DNA from: Syncephalis fuscata
Lineage: Eukaryota; Zoopagomycota; Zoopagomycetes; Zoopagales; Piptocephalidaceae
Length of the DNA: 64,000 bases
Direction of reading: 5' to 3'
Assembly (NCBI GenBank): GCA_025786725.1
Contig: JAHLTZ010000025.1
Coordinates: 62,001 to 126,000 of the forward strand
Made by a program: the position numbers and the translations under genes. Under the pieces are notes generated by a model. The model was given only the letters and a program-made list of their open reading frames with translations. It was not told the origin of the DNA and searched no databases. Below, in pieces: positions 1 to 11,150 of this stretch (positions within the stretch are counted from its first letter, which is position 1; each line of letters starts with the position of its first letter).

Positions 1-570
1 TATTAATAAATGCTAAACAGTATTTAACATTATTAAAATATAACAAATAGATAAATAATAGTAATAATAATGTTAATCCATGTGTTGTTTTTGTAAGTAC
101 TCAAATCAGTATAATTGGATATTTAATGGCACTCACCATCCATCGCCATATTCAATAAAATAAATATTATTAAATCTAGTCATTTAACATCAAATCATAC
201 TAAATGGGTAATAGCTTCAATTATATTGTATAATAATGTTAAATGACATACAATATTTTATATGATGATACGGTTTATTTAACTCAACCAATAAATGTCA
301 AATTGTTATAAATGTAATGGTACATAGCATGGATATATTAGTATAACAACGACTGTGAAATGATATGGAATTGCAACCATATGGCTTCTATTAATATTCG
401 AACAATCTTTCTACACATGGCCAACAACAACAATAATCAACCTCAAATGTTTCAATGAAATCAGATAGTATGTTACATTCTTTTATCTAAATCAATCTAT
501 TAACAATATTTTAATAGGAAGCAATATAATTATGTTGTACATAGCAGCATGCCTTCAATTGGAACGAATT
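1..570 (-). repeat. Dispersed repeat family R1, copy 1
   Basis: AT-rich non-coding sequence. Its reverse complement recurs at about 29,160-29,550, in part at 31,780-32,035, and in both orientations at 53,992-54,480. Shared landmarks are the stretch containing CCATATGGCTTCTATTAATA (near 375-400) and ACACATGGCCAAC (near 413-425). Positions 120-190 also resemble the terminal inverted repeat of family R2 (CCATC...TTCAATA...TATTAAAT). No protein coding is visible. It is probably a non-autonomous DNA transposon or foldback element. The right edge falls in the stop codon of the truncated P-loop gene next to it. Confidence 0.75.
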
Positions 571-720
571 TTACTTTGAGGGCTTAAAATTGGGATCAAA
601 ATGTAATCGATCCATTTCAATGTGTTCCAATTCATATTTTTTGGTAATCATTTGGGCCAATGTTGTCTTGCTAGAGCCTGAACAGCCGATAGTTAAAATA
701 CATAGCGATGTATTACCCAT
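571..720 (-). pseudogene. Truncated P-loop kinase, FlaR/adenylate-kinase-like
   Basis: A 49-codon reading frame beginning MGNTSLCILTIGCSGSSKTT, a Walker A-type loop, followed by LEHIEMDRLHFDPNF. The second motif matches the substrate-side segment found just after the P-loop in topology-modulation (FlaR)/adenylate-kinase-like NTPases. The family is usually 160-220 residues, so three quarters of the protein is missing. The frame stops at TAA exactly where repeat R1 begins, which suggests the repeat inserted into or replaced the 3' part. The intact relative lies 340 bp upstream on the same strand, so this looks like a tandem duplicate broken by a mobile element. The second G of the usual GSGKT loop is Ser here (GSSKT). 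Confidence 0.65.
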
Positions 721-1058
721 TGTAACGACATTAGTAGCAATAAAGAGTAAATTGTAAAAGATAATTTAACTGGACTACTATTTTTAAATGATTAGATGGA
801 TATCGACTCATCGTGATAACAATGGATTTAACATTTATTGGTTAAAATATAAATGAATAACTTAGCAAAAATAATATCAAGCAATAAAAAGGAAACAGTT
901 GAAAAATAGGCCCGCTAATATAGCTGTACAAGATACAATGGTACAAATATTCACGCATTGTGAAGTAGTTAAAAACCAAAAATAATAAACTGCGGGGAGG
1001 TAATTGTATGTATCGACAGATTAAATTAAATTAACTTAAATTAACTGGAAAAGGTAAC

Positions 1059-1712
1059 TCATAGATCGATGATACCTCGTAGATCGTAGGCCAGCTCGAG
1101 TTGCTCAAACCATAACGCCGTTTCTCGAGGTGATCGGAATCGATAGACACATAAACGAGGATAATTACCAATAATCATGGGATATTCGTTTCTTAATTGA
1201 CAATGAAGCTTTACAGCATGTTTAATGGCTGTTAAGCCTGAAAACAATTTGAAGGGTCGACGGCGGCCAAATGAACACTTGAAAAACTTCTTTTTAAACA
1301 AAGAGCGGAAACTGCGCCATGCTGTACGACAGACTACATGTAATAATGAGTAGTCGAGCCATATTAGCGTGTCGGCGCGTGTCCATAGGAGGGGACGCCA
1401 AGCATAAAAGTTGCCATGGGTCACCCAGCCGTCGTCGTGCGCGTCCAGAATCAACTGGACCTGTAGGGCAGTTTCCTCGGCGTATTGGCCGCGAGGGGTC
1501 TCCTCGGGGCAGATGGCACTAAGATCGATTTGCGGCTGACGCAGTAGCCGAGATAGGTTGCAGGCAAGCTTTTCCTTGCCGGCACATCCATTACCAACGA
1601 TAATCATTCGACAAGGTGGCAGTTCATAGCTATAGGCATAGCTCATATTACCACAGCTGCCCTTTGATACATTGCTGTAGCGCGACTCGGCCGCGACAAT
1701 AGGCAAAACCAT
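1059..1712 (-). CDS. P-loop NTPase, FlaR/adenylate-kinase-like, intact copy
   Basis: Intronless, 217 residues. The Walker A-like segment IIVGNGCAGKEKLACNL lies at about residues 37-53, followed by QIDLSAICPEE, then a lid-side segment DDGWVTHGNFYAW and DTLIWLDYS, which matches the strand after Walker B in topology-modulation/adenylate-kinase-like proteins (WVxxGNY...DxxIWLD). An Arg-rich TAWRSFR stretch follows. This family comprises small cytoplasmic nucleotide-binding proteins of mostly unknown substrate. The P-loop has Lys-Glu instead of Lys-Ser/Thr after the invariant Lys, so catalysis may be weak or absent. Met23 or Met36 could be the real start, since the P-loop fold begins near residue 36. 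It is divergent from exportin-4, with a 970-bp shared upstream region. Confidence 0.6.
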   Translation of the reverse strand: MVLPIVAAESRYSNVSKGSCGNMSYAYSYELPPCRMIIVGNGCAGKEKLACNLSRLLRQPQIDLSAICPEETPRGQYAEETALQVQLILDAHDDGWVTHGNFYAWRPLLWTRADTLIWLDYSLLHVVCRTAWRSFRSLFKKKFFKCSFGRRRPFKLFSGLTAIKHAVKLHCQLRNEYPMIIGNYPRLCVYRFRSPRETALWFEQLELAYDLRGIIDL

Positions 1713-2680
1713 GACAAAGATATGATATGATAATGAAGGTGAGCGGTGGGTGTGACAACGATAAGAAGAGGGAAAAATGAAATGGAACGGCCAGAAGCAA
1801 GATAAACTATTACAAGACGTACAAGTTGGTGCCTATATAGCACGCTGGGTGGGTGCGTGACTTTGTACAATTAATAAAGAGCAAATTGAGCCGTGGGCTG
1901 TGCTAATGCATGGGTGGTGGGTGTAAGATGGTGGTGCTGAACCTGTTTACAAAAGACATGTGCTTCAACATGCGTGTGAGACTATTGGATCTCGTGAGTT
2001 GGGTCAAGGACAATTAACATGCGGTCAGTGGCTGTTGTGTCCCAGCTATACTAGCTAACTACTAGTCAACTAACCAGATAACTAGTTAGTGGTGGGAGAG
2101 CAGCATACCCCTTGTTGACATGCAGGCTATGGCGAGGACTATGGTGCCACGGATGATGCTATCATCGTTGATTCTGGACTTGTCTATGGCATTACACTAT
2201 ATTACGGATGTGTGTACGTGCGTGTGTGTGTGTGTGTGTGCCTATGCCATAATAATCTGCTGGCTGCACCGCTGATACAGTCGCACTAGTGGCCTTTGCC
2301 GTCGGCGCAATATGCACAAGACTACCGATAAGTTGCGCGAAGAAGTAGCTGCTAATGCATCAGCATGTTTGCACAGAAGCATGACGATTTCAGGGCACTT
2401 TTAGTGCAAATTAGCATTCTAATCACAAATGTAATAATTTACTAATAAAGGATAAGTGGTTATAGAACGTTTTAATAAATGATTAATTAATTGACTAGTT
2501 AGTGTGCACAGTTATAGAGATTGGCAACACAAATGGTTTATTTTGATCACAACACTAATAAAATACTAATCAAACTAGTAATACTAGTAATAAATTGGTG
2601 GTACCGATAATATTTACTATTTGTTAAAGATTTAGAGGCTGTGTACAACCATTAGTCTCTTTTTCTTGTCTTCTTTCAAT
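1713..2680. promoter_or_regulatory. Divergent intergenic region upstream of P-loop gene and XPO4
   Basis: No gene seen. It holds a (GT)n tract around 2,210-2,241 and a CTAGT-rich inverted-repeat patch near 2,047-2,092 (ACTAGCTAACTACTAGT... ACTAGTTAGT). It separates two genes read in opposite directions, so it must contain both promoters. No clear TATA box could be fixed. Confidence 0.35.
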
Positions 2681-5600
2681 ATGGATTACAATTCCATTCT
2701 ACAGCAGCTTGAAACGGCATGTGCAGACTTTCAGGTAATCTGATGACGAACCTATAAAGCTGCCTCATCCATATCTGACTTACTGCTTTACTGTTGCGGC
2801 TATTACTTGTTTATTTTGCTGCAGGTTCCAGCCAAACAAGCTGCGGCGGAAAAAGTGCTAGTTGGGTTCAAGCGCACGCCTAATATTCTACCCGCGTGTC
2901 GCTACATTCTTGGTAGGTGACGCGAACTGAATCTATTCTTCATAGACTAGAGTGAATAACACTGCAGCCGACAGAACATACAACAACACCGCTAGTGCAG
3001 TTCCATACTGCTCTGGCTATTCGAGAGGCGCTAGTGCGTGAATATGCACTGCTAAGCAAACAAGATATCACTGATGTGCGCGACTACCTACTACGACTAT
3101 GCTACGAGCATGAAAGGTGAATAGAAAATTTTACTGCCTTTATAAAGATAATATTACTCATTTATTGATATTGATATTGATATACAGCCTTGAACGATTT
3201 GTGCGCGAACAGCTGTTGCATGTAAGTTATTGTTTGCAGTGGTAGTACTGCATAATAATAACTTGCTTCTACGCTATTCATTGTGCAGGCATATGCAGTA
3301 ATATTTAAGCGTAGCTGGATGGATTTAGATGATAATGAGCGTGATCATGTGTTTCTGCAAACGGAAAACTTGCTTCAAACGGCCGGCCATAGTCGACTTG
3401 TGGCACTAGCATTATACAATGCTTTATTGGATGAATTCTCTTCAACTAAAGCTAGTAGAATTGGATTGACGCTTCATTATCATCAAGAGTGTAAAATCTC
3501 ATTCACAGAAAACTATTTACTTCGGGTATTTCAAGCAATTCTACGGGTAATTCACCAAGAAATACAAGGACGTCAAGTAAATGATGCACTTCGTTATGGC
3601 ACTTTATTATTAGAAAAAGTATTTTCATGGGATTTTACACAACGTAAACTACAATAATTATTATAATTAACATAGCACTATACTAATAATGGATTAGGAC
3701 GCCGATTTACATTATCACGAGAATCGGCCATATCAGACCAAGAAATTAGAGGAGAAACACCCGACTTTCCACTAGCATGGCGTGAAACATTACTTGACCC
3801 AGCCGTGCTCTCATTCTTTTTTGAGGTAGTTACAATGACGTAATTATTTTATTTAATTAAGTGTATTTGTATTAGGCCTATGATGTATTAAGGCACGATG
3901 AAAACACTGCCCATCGTGCTCGCCAATGCTTAATACAGCTGTCGGGTATTCATGGAGCAATTATTGATGGACACGCCACCGCTCTTGGCTATGCATCGGT
4001 AATGATGCGTGGCTATGAAAAGCTTATTGCCATGTAAGTCTGTATATGTGTATAAATATCATTTATGGCCATTTACTCACATCGACATGTAGTCAACCAT
4101 CAATTCCTAAGCAGCATGATAGTCATGGACCGTATTTACTTGGGTTGTGTCAAATGATGCAACGATTGGTCAGCACTACTTCAGTAACTGTACTCTGTGA
4201 CGTTGAGGGATTCTATCGCACAATGAGTGAGACAGCCAAGTTAACGGTGCAATGTCTACGAGACACTGTGAACGAGACGGAAGACAGCTGGAATATGGAA
4301 GCATTTGATGAACTGTTAAATCTATGGATCAAATTAAGTAGGTAGTATTTGGTGTTTGTAAAGCAATCTAATAATGCTATATAGGTGGCAATACTTATTT
4401 GCCATTGGTGGCAGAAGAGAAGTTGGAAGCGGGTACTGTTGAACATTATCGAGAAGATAGAATTGCTTTGACTAAATTCATTGAGAGTGTATGCCAACAT
4501 GTTGTTGATACTTATTTGGAGACACGTTTAGAGGCAGCTAAACATGCCATGAAAGAAGAGGAGGAGGAGGAAGACTCGGGATTTAACGATCAAGTAAGCG
4601 TAGCTATAATATTAATAATAGTAGCGTTGTATTAATGTGACTGTATTATATAGGATGTATTTGGTGACCAATTGATGGGTATAGCCCGTCTAGCCCGTCT
4701 TATACCCCATTATGCACTCAGTAATATTCATCGACTATTGGCAGATCGTATGTCACGATTGGCACCTTTCCTTGAATCGGCATCTAGTTCGGAGGATCAA
4801 CGTAAGTTTAAGCAACACTATTGACTGATAGATTATTAATATTATATCCATTATAACAGACAATTTCTTACACTTTCTACATGAACATACACATTGGCTG
4901 TTGATGATTGTTGGCTATGTACTGGCCGACACAGCGGATGGTGAATATCCTATAGTGCCCGTGTCATTTTTAAAACTATCAAATTCACAGGTAAATAGAA
5001 ATACTGGTTAGATGGTTTATACTAGTATTAAAATATATTAAAATGCAGGCCATCAATGGACCAGATGGTGACCAGGTAGTACAACTATTAAATCTAGTCC
5101 TAAAGTTATTGAGTATGCTGGCCTTGAATCCAAACACTGCAGAAGTAAATAGAAACGAATTAGATATGACAAATTACTAATGATGATCAGGCGTCTTATT
5201 GCAGTCCATTGGTAACAGAAACGCTATTCTGGTGTCTAGAAAGATGTATCAAAACCTATTTATTTATTAACGAAGATGATTATAAAAATACTATAAGGTA
5301 ATATAGCTACATGTGACTAGTTCAGTGCTCATTATTGTTATTATAGTCGCAATTTAATTCAAGCCTTTGGACAACAAGAAAAGGGCGGACAGGGCGAACA
5401 GGTTTTAGATATGCTTGTTCAGCTGACACATCGACATGTTATTCTATGGAATGCCGAGCCTGATGTATTAACTCAGGTAATAATAGTGATGTATTATATG
5501 AATGAAATAATAGTTAATATGTAATGACATTAATAGATTATTCGTTTGTTGAATGCATTTGCCAATAGTTCAACACTTCGTGATCGAGTTCTTAATATAG

Positions 5601-7667
5601 GTAATGTTTGATATAATGAATAATTATATATACGTATACATACAAACATATATATATATTTCAATGTGTAGGAGCATTTGCGGGATTGATGAATTTAATG
5701 ACAACGCAAATTGAACAATTACCGAAGCATTTCACAGGTAAATTGTGTAATGAATATAGCATATGTAATTAATAATAATAACGTTATGAATAATAATAAT
5801 AGTGAAATTGTACGGGTCATGTCAAGAATTATTCTGTTTTCACAAAATTCTGATAAACGAGATTATTACGTTGGATCGTTGATGGAAGTGATTCAAGTAA
5901 GTTTATGTCAATACAAATTGGCTATTTGTTAACTTTTAGATGAAATGATTAGAAACGGTACACATCTACTGTGAAACGACCAGACTTTGCACAGGTTTAT
6001 CAAAATTCAGATATTGTAGAACATGTTCGTAGTATGGTTGAGGTAAGTTGGCAAGAAACTAGCATGGAGTATAGATTAATTAAATCATTTGAATTAGATG
6101 CTTGATGGATTTGCTCAATCTATGGGCACTACGAATGCTGATTTAGTGTATCGGTTTTGTTTACAGTATTTTGAATCTATGGTGGAATTGGTGCGAATTT
6201 ATCGTCATCATCCAGAAATGATTACCGATATAATAAGTTTTTTTGCATCATTGTTTGAGAACATGGTAAGCGATACAGATATTTATACATAGATAATACT
6301 AATAATTATATATATATATATATTAGGACTTTGAACGTTTACCGAGTGATGCACCTAGAGTTATTTGCCAAGTAGTTATGGCATTGTTGAAGGCGTATGA
6401 AGAAGCCACTCAAGGTATAAAAAAGGGCTAATACAGCTAATTTAATACAACCTCTATTAATCAGCTATTTTATTACTTAGGTCGCAAACGAACAGCAGTT
6501 GAACACGATGAAAGCGAACCGTATACAGATATTGTTAAACTAGTGAATATGCTGTCTAACTTGCTGGCCACTGAATTAAGTGGATTTGGTAAGCAATAGT
6601 ATTTATTTGTGTTAGAATTAATTTGTAATTGCTTAGAAGATGATAGTCTTGATAGAGATAGCGGCAATGTAATCGAAGTTGTATTTATGGGTCTTGGTGT
6701 TCTGGTGCCAGCCATTGATATGGAAATGTTAAAGGTAGTTTCTATTAGTTTCTAGTTAATCGTATAGATAGTTAATAGTAGAATATGTTTAGCATCCACG
6801 CATTTGCACATGCTACATGCAATTTATAGCCGATTTGGTAGAGTTGCAGTATGATCGACTGGTGACTATGCCATCCGCCGTTGTTCAGAGTATTCTGCAA
6901 TCACTTGAATTCGGTATTGATCAATATCCTTTTATTGTCTGACGGCTATATATATATATTGGTATTTGTAAGAAATAATCCCTAACTTTGATATTACTCC
7001 AGTTTATGATGTATCCCGCTGGGCACTGTCTTCAATTAGTACACTAGCTCTTCATTATGCACATCAACGACAAGCAGGACAAGAATCGGAAGTGGCAGCA
7101 TTTGCTACTTCACTTGGTGGTTTTCTTCAAACCATCTTGCAATGCCTAGTGTTTAAAGATATGGATCCTGGCTTAATTAAATCAGCCAGTGAAGCTCTTT
7201 ATCCACTCATATGCACACAACGAGTAAGCTTGACTTGATTATTATTATTATTATTATTAACTATTGTTGTTCATAATGTATTTTTTGTTTTTGTTTTCCT
7301 TTTATTTGTTGTTTAGCCAAAGTTTGAAGAGTTGGTACAGATTATTGTTAGTCAACAGTCGAATTCTGAGCTACAGCAACGATTGCTAGTGGCGTTTAGC
7401 GCTTTAAATGATGCAGTGCCAGTGACCATGCCAGCTCACTTAAAAGCCACTACCGTAGCCATTTCTACCAAACTCTTTCCAAGTTTCTTCTCGAAGCCTG
7501 TGGATTCTTGCGCGTTTTATAAGAGTTTAATAAACTTAGAATTTTACTTTCCTTATATTGCTTGTTTACTATTACTGCTATGCCCTAATATGGTCAATAA
7601 AAAATTAAATTATTATAGCAGACTGGTTATGGAACCCAAAAATAACAGCTTATTTAAAACTGATTAG
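2681..7667 (+). CDS. XPO4: Exportin-4 (importin-beta family nuclear transport receptor)
   Basis: Roughly 25 exons, for example 2681-2734, 2825-2912, 2975-3116, 3188-3221, 3289-3643, 3698-3825, 3876-4033, 4093-4337, 4385-4593, 4654-4801, 4860-4990, 5049-5144, 7003-7223 and 7317-7667. The product is an all-helical HEAT-repeat protein that lines up with animal exportin-4 along its whole length. Diagnostic segments are ALYNALLDEFSS, WRETLLDPAVLSFFFE, FLHEHTHWLLMIVGYVLAD and the C-terminal ELVQIIVSQQSNSELQQRL. In other organisms exportin-4 is a RanGTP-dependent carrier that exports cargo such as hypusinated eIF5A. The N-terminus fits the family without extension. The junction between the exon ending 5737 and the exon starting near 5812 is out of phase by one base. 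The last 50 residues are poorly family-like, so the true 3' end may involve another intron. Its presence separates this organism from budding yeasts. Confidence 0.93.
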
Positions 7668-8051
7668 CATATTTGTTCAAATACCCTTTAAACCTTTGGT
7701 GCATTCCATATAGCTGTTGGTATGCAATAAAATGTATAATGGCTTGAAATGTTGTTTAATTGCAATTTTTATTAAATAGAATAAAAGCTGTAAATAGTAG
7801 TCCAAATGTCTTAAAGCAAAAAGTTGTAATGCGTGCGTAAATTATATGCAATAATAACCGAATGTACCTTGAATATCTATCTAGCTTAATATGTTTATAC
7901 AAAAAACGTTGTACCATTTTGTGTGATTAAACATTTTAAACCACTGCCTACGATGATGACATTTATGCTGAACTACTTTGATAATGAAATATTTAATGTG
8001 CTAAACAATGTAGTTGGTATTAAGAATTGTGCAATATTATATTAATATTGC
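7668..8051. other. Convergent intergenic region
   Basis: This lies between the 3' ends of exportin-4 (+) and the 7-helix gene (-). Only AT-rich sequence with AATAAA-like motifs (for example near 7,727 and 7,780) was seen. No gene was found. Confidence 0.4.
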
Positions 8052-9029
8052 TTATGATGCAGCATCGACAGTTAGTTGGTTGTGGCAACATTCATCTCTC
8101 CATATATTGGTGATGGTATTTGTGAAACACGAATATTTTCTCAGTTTTTGGACGATTAACTCACTTAATATGTCGCGTGTCCTACGACAGTTCTCGATCA
8201 AAATAGTTGAACAGATTGAACTAATAGCTTTATATTAATGTAAAATAAAATATTGTAATTGTTTAACTTACCAGTCGATAAAATAGGAGAGTGTAGAAAA
8301 GTTCTTGCTTATACCAAAAACCAATATAGCAGTCCATATTACATTACAGAGCATGACGAGACACATGGACTGGATACCATCGCTAGCCAAATGCTTCCAA
8401 ATTCTGGAACCAAATGTGCGATATTGTTTATAGGCCATATAGCTGAACACTGACGAGAAGAATACGTTAACTATTAAAGACGCACTGAACCAGAACAGAA
8501 CAAAATAAGGCGGATACCCCATTAGGCCACGGCGATAGAAAGCAGTGTTAATGGTAACTTGAGTAGCAAACATCACAGCGGGTGTTACTATTTGTACTGC
8601 AATTAATAGTGTACCTATTACAAGTACCCAGCGGCTTTTCTGAGTCATCATATATGCCTTTTGTAGCAGAATAATGTCATAGCACATAAAAGAAATAAGA
8701 ATAATTCCACCACCATATAGTACTAGTATATTCACCCGGAGGACCTTAGCCATATTAAATGTGATTATAAGTATTGATGCGCTAATACATAAAACTGAAG
8801 GTATTAAACAGCACCATCTCGCAAGTGCTCGCGGTTGTGCTATAACCAATCGAAGAGCAACATTGATATTGCGCAATTGAACGCAGCTCATAATAACATG
8901 GACTAAGAGCCGTATATAGATATATGTTAATTCTGCTTGCATTTCTTTAAAATTAGTGGAAAATGCCATCAAAAACTCATAGCCATCCAATGGGTATAAA
9001 TTAGTATTCCCATTTTGTGGTGGTGGCAT
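8052..9029 (-). CDS. Seven-helix membrane protein of unknown function, intact copy
   Basis: Two exons: 8272-9029 and 8052-8220. The apparent stop after GACTGG is really a GTAAGT donor, because the following exon aligns with the neighbouring copy. The product is about 308 residues with seven hydrophobic stretches, separated by conserved polar motifs: QLRNINVALRLVIAQPRAL, LLQKAYMM, SYMAYKQYRTFGSRIWKHL and the tail IENCRRTRDILSE. This resembles lineage-specific fungal heptahelical proteins, but I recognise no receptor signature or ligand, so no function is assigned. It has a Gln/Asn-rich short N-terminus and no signal peptide. It is a tandem duplicate of the decayed copy at 9,490-10,435. Confidence 0.7.
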
Positions 9030-9489
9030 GTTTTAAAAATGCTACTATCAGTTATGCTGCTAATAAATGCGATATAGATATATGAATATGGTTTAGTAAA
9101 CGAAAAATGGCGTGGAGTGGAGAAAAGGTTTGGATGATGCGCTTTGTAGGTCTGGATGCATAACGCAAGTCCAAAACTGGTATTATACATAAACCAGATT
9201 ACATTCTTTGTTATGGATATTGGCTTACTATTCAAGGCCAAATAACTGCGTCTTTATTAGCTTAATAGTACTATCATGGCTTTGATAACTGCATAGTACA
9301 GCCAGTTGGACTTTAAGTATTTAAAACATTAATAGCACGACATCAGCTAGTGAAGATACAGTAAGATTATTTGCATTGCCTGTGAAAAATTAATAATTGG
9401 CTAATCAGCTATGTTGTCTTCTCTGTACATTGTTGTTGGTATTTCTGATAAATGGAGTAGCTTTGCTGTATTTGGACGATTAGATAAGT

Positions 9490-10435
9490 TTAGAGCATTC
9501 GTGTTTTACGACAGCTTTCAATTAAAACGGTTGAGCTAATCACGCTGTATTGATTTACGTTAATGTAAAGTGAGTTGTTTGATTATTTGCACTTACCAGT
9601 CAAAAATAAAAAAGGTTGCTGATATATTTCCAGCCAGTTTGAAACAAAGTACAGCGCTACAAATAACATTACACAGTATGACAAAACACATAGACTGAAT
9701 GCCATCTTTGGCTAAACGTTTCCAGGTCTCCGATCCAAACATACGGTATTGCCTATAGGCTGTATAGCTGAATATGCCTGAGAAAAAAGCATTGCAAGTA
9801 TTGTTATAATAAACCAATACCAAGCCAAATACGGCGGATAGAGCAATATACACCGTTTTCAATACTTAATATGGAAGTAGTAGATGCTATTAGAATAGCG
9901 GGGATGGCAGTCTGCGGAATAACAAGTATTATGCCAGCTACAACCACCCAAAGCTGTCTGTTAAGTATTACATATGCTTTTCGAAGTAAAATCATGCTAA
10001 AGCATATGAGTGAAACGCTGATATCAAATCCACCGTACCAGAATAGGATACGACACTAATTCTTTTGGCAAAATAAAATGTAGCCGTATAAATCGGCAAT
10101 GCTATGCCCAATAAAGAGGGGATTAGGCAGCACCATCTAACGAGCGACCGTGGCTGCGCTATAACCATTTTAAAAGCAATGTTTGTATTGCGTAGTTGCA
10201 TATATCCAATAATGAGATGGATCACCAACTGCATCCATATACCCTTTAGCTGATCTTGTAGTATATCTGTGCGCTTAGAAATATCCTCCAAAATATCATA
10301 CACATCCATCTCGCCTGATGGATGAAGCGGAATATTCCATAAACGAGTGGCATTCTTCATCCATGAAGCGTCTAATTTCTCAATAGCACTAACAGAAAGT
10401 GCCATATCAATTTCTAATTGCGCAATTAATATCAA
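9490..10435 (-). pseudogene. Decayed paralogue of the seven-helix protein
   Basis: It aligns over its whole length with the 8,052-9,029 gene: QLRNTNIAFKMVIAQPRSL, MILLRKAYVILN, SYTAYRQYRMFGSETWKRL, IESCRKTRML. It needs at least three frame changes, at about 10,040 (one base missing relative to the intact copy) and twice near 9,790-9,870, where the segments ENGVYCS, YPPYLAWYWF and AFFSGIFSY lie in three different frames. The 3' exon is also shorter: the stop at 9,490 comes about 30 codons before the equivalent stop in the paralogue. The shared GACTG/GTAAGT splice donor at about 9,596 is kept. Some breaks may be assembly errors, but three within 250 bp plus a shortened tail favour real decay. 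Confidence 0.75.
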
Positions 10436-11150
10436 AATATGTACTATAACGAAAGAGGAATAAATGGGGCCGCAAAACTTGTCTGCTGTTCATGCCAATA
10501 TGAACATAAAACCAGAATATATGTATGGACATACCTGTTTTCATACTCACACTCACTCGCCATGCACAGGTAAAATAGGCCAGACTTCAATGCATAATTT
10601 GGTCCCATGATAACCATTTTTGGACTGTATTTAATACGGTTTGGCTTGTGCTGATTTAATCAATTCTAGATTGCATTGTAGACTGAGTGTTTATTAAAAT
10701 ATTAAAACGTTTGCTTTCTATCTTATCGTCTGCCGAAAAAGTCGCTTAATGCATTTCTCATATATATTTTACACAAATTTATCAATAAAACATTATCTTC
10801 ATATTCATTATACTTTGTTTATGGTTGTTACAAATTGAGTACAATGCTGCTCTAGTAGTGGTTTTATAGTATGCTATTTAAATATATAGCAATATAACTT
10901 GCTCACTAATTGTTGTTGCGTCATATATTATACAATTTGTGATATTATAATCCTTTATACACATTATACTATAATTATTAGCATCTATTTAAAACTGCCG
11001 CCTTTTTAAATCTAGTTTTATTAATTATAAATTGTTTTTTCATTAAGCTATAAGCACTACTAAACGAATAACATATGTATACGTAAACTTGTTAATTTAT
11101 TAAAAACATATATGGAGTTGGTTGTTTATCAATAAAAACTATTATATTGG
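10436..11150. other. Non-coding AT-rich stretch
   Basis: No reading frame, RNA gene or repeat copy was recognised. It includes short AT-rich inverted motifs only. Confidence 0.3.

Noticed and set aside
5711-5800. A 22-nt intron in XPO4 joining 5737 to 5760
   Set aside because: It would restore frame but is far shorter than any other intron here (mostly 40-80 nt) and would insert an Asn-rich stretch; a missing base is more likely.
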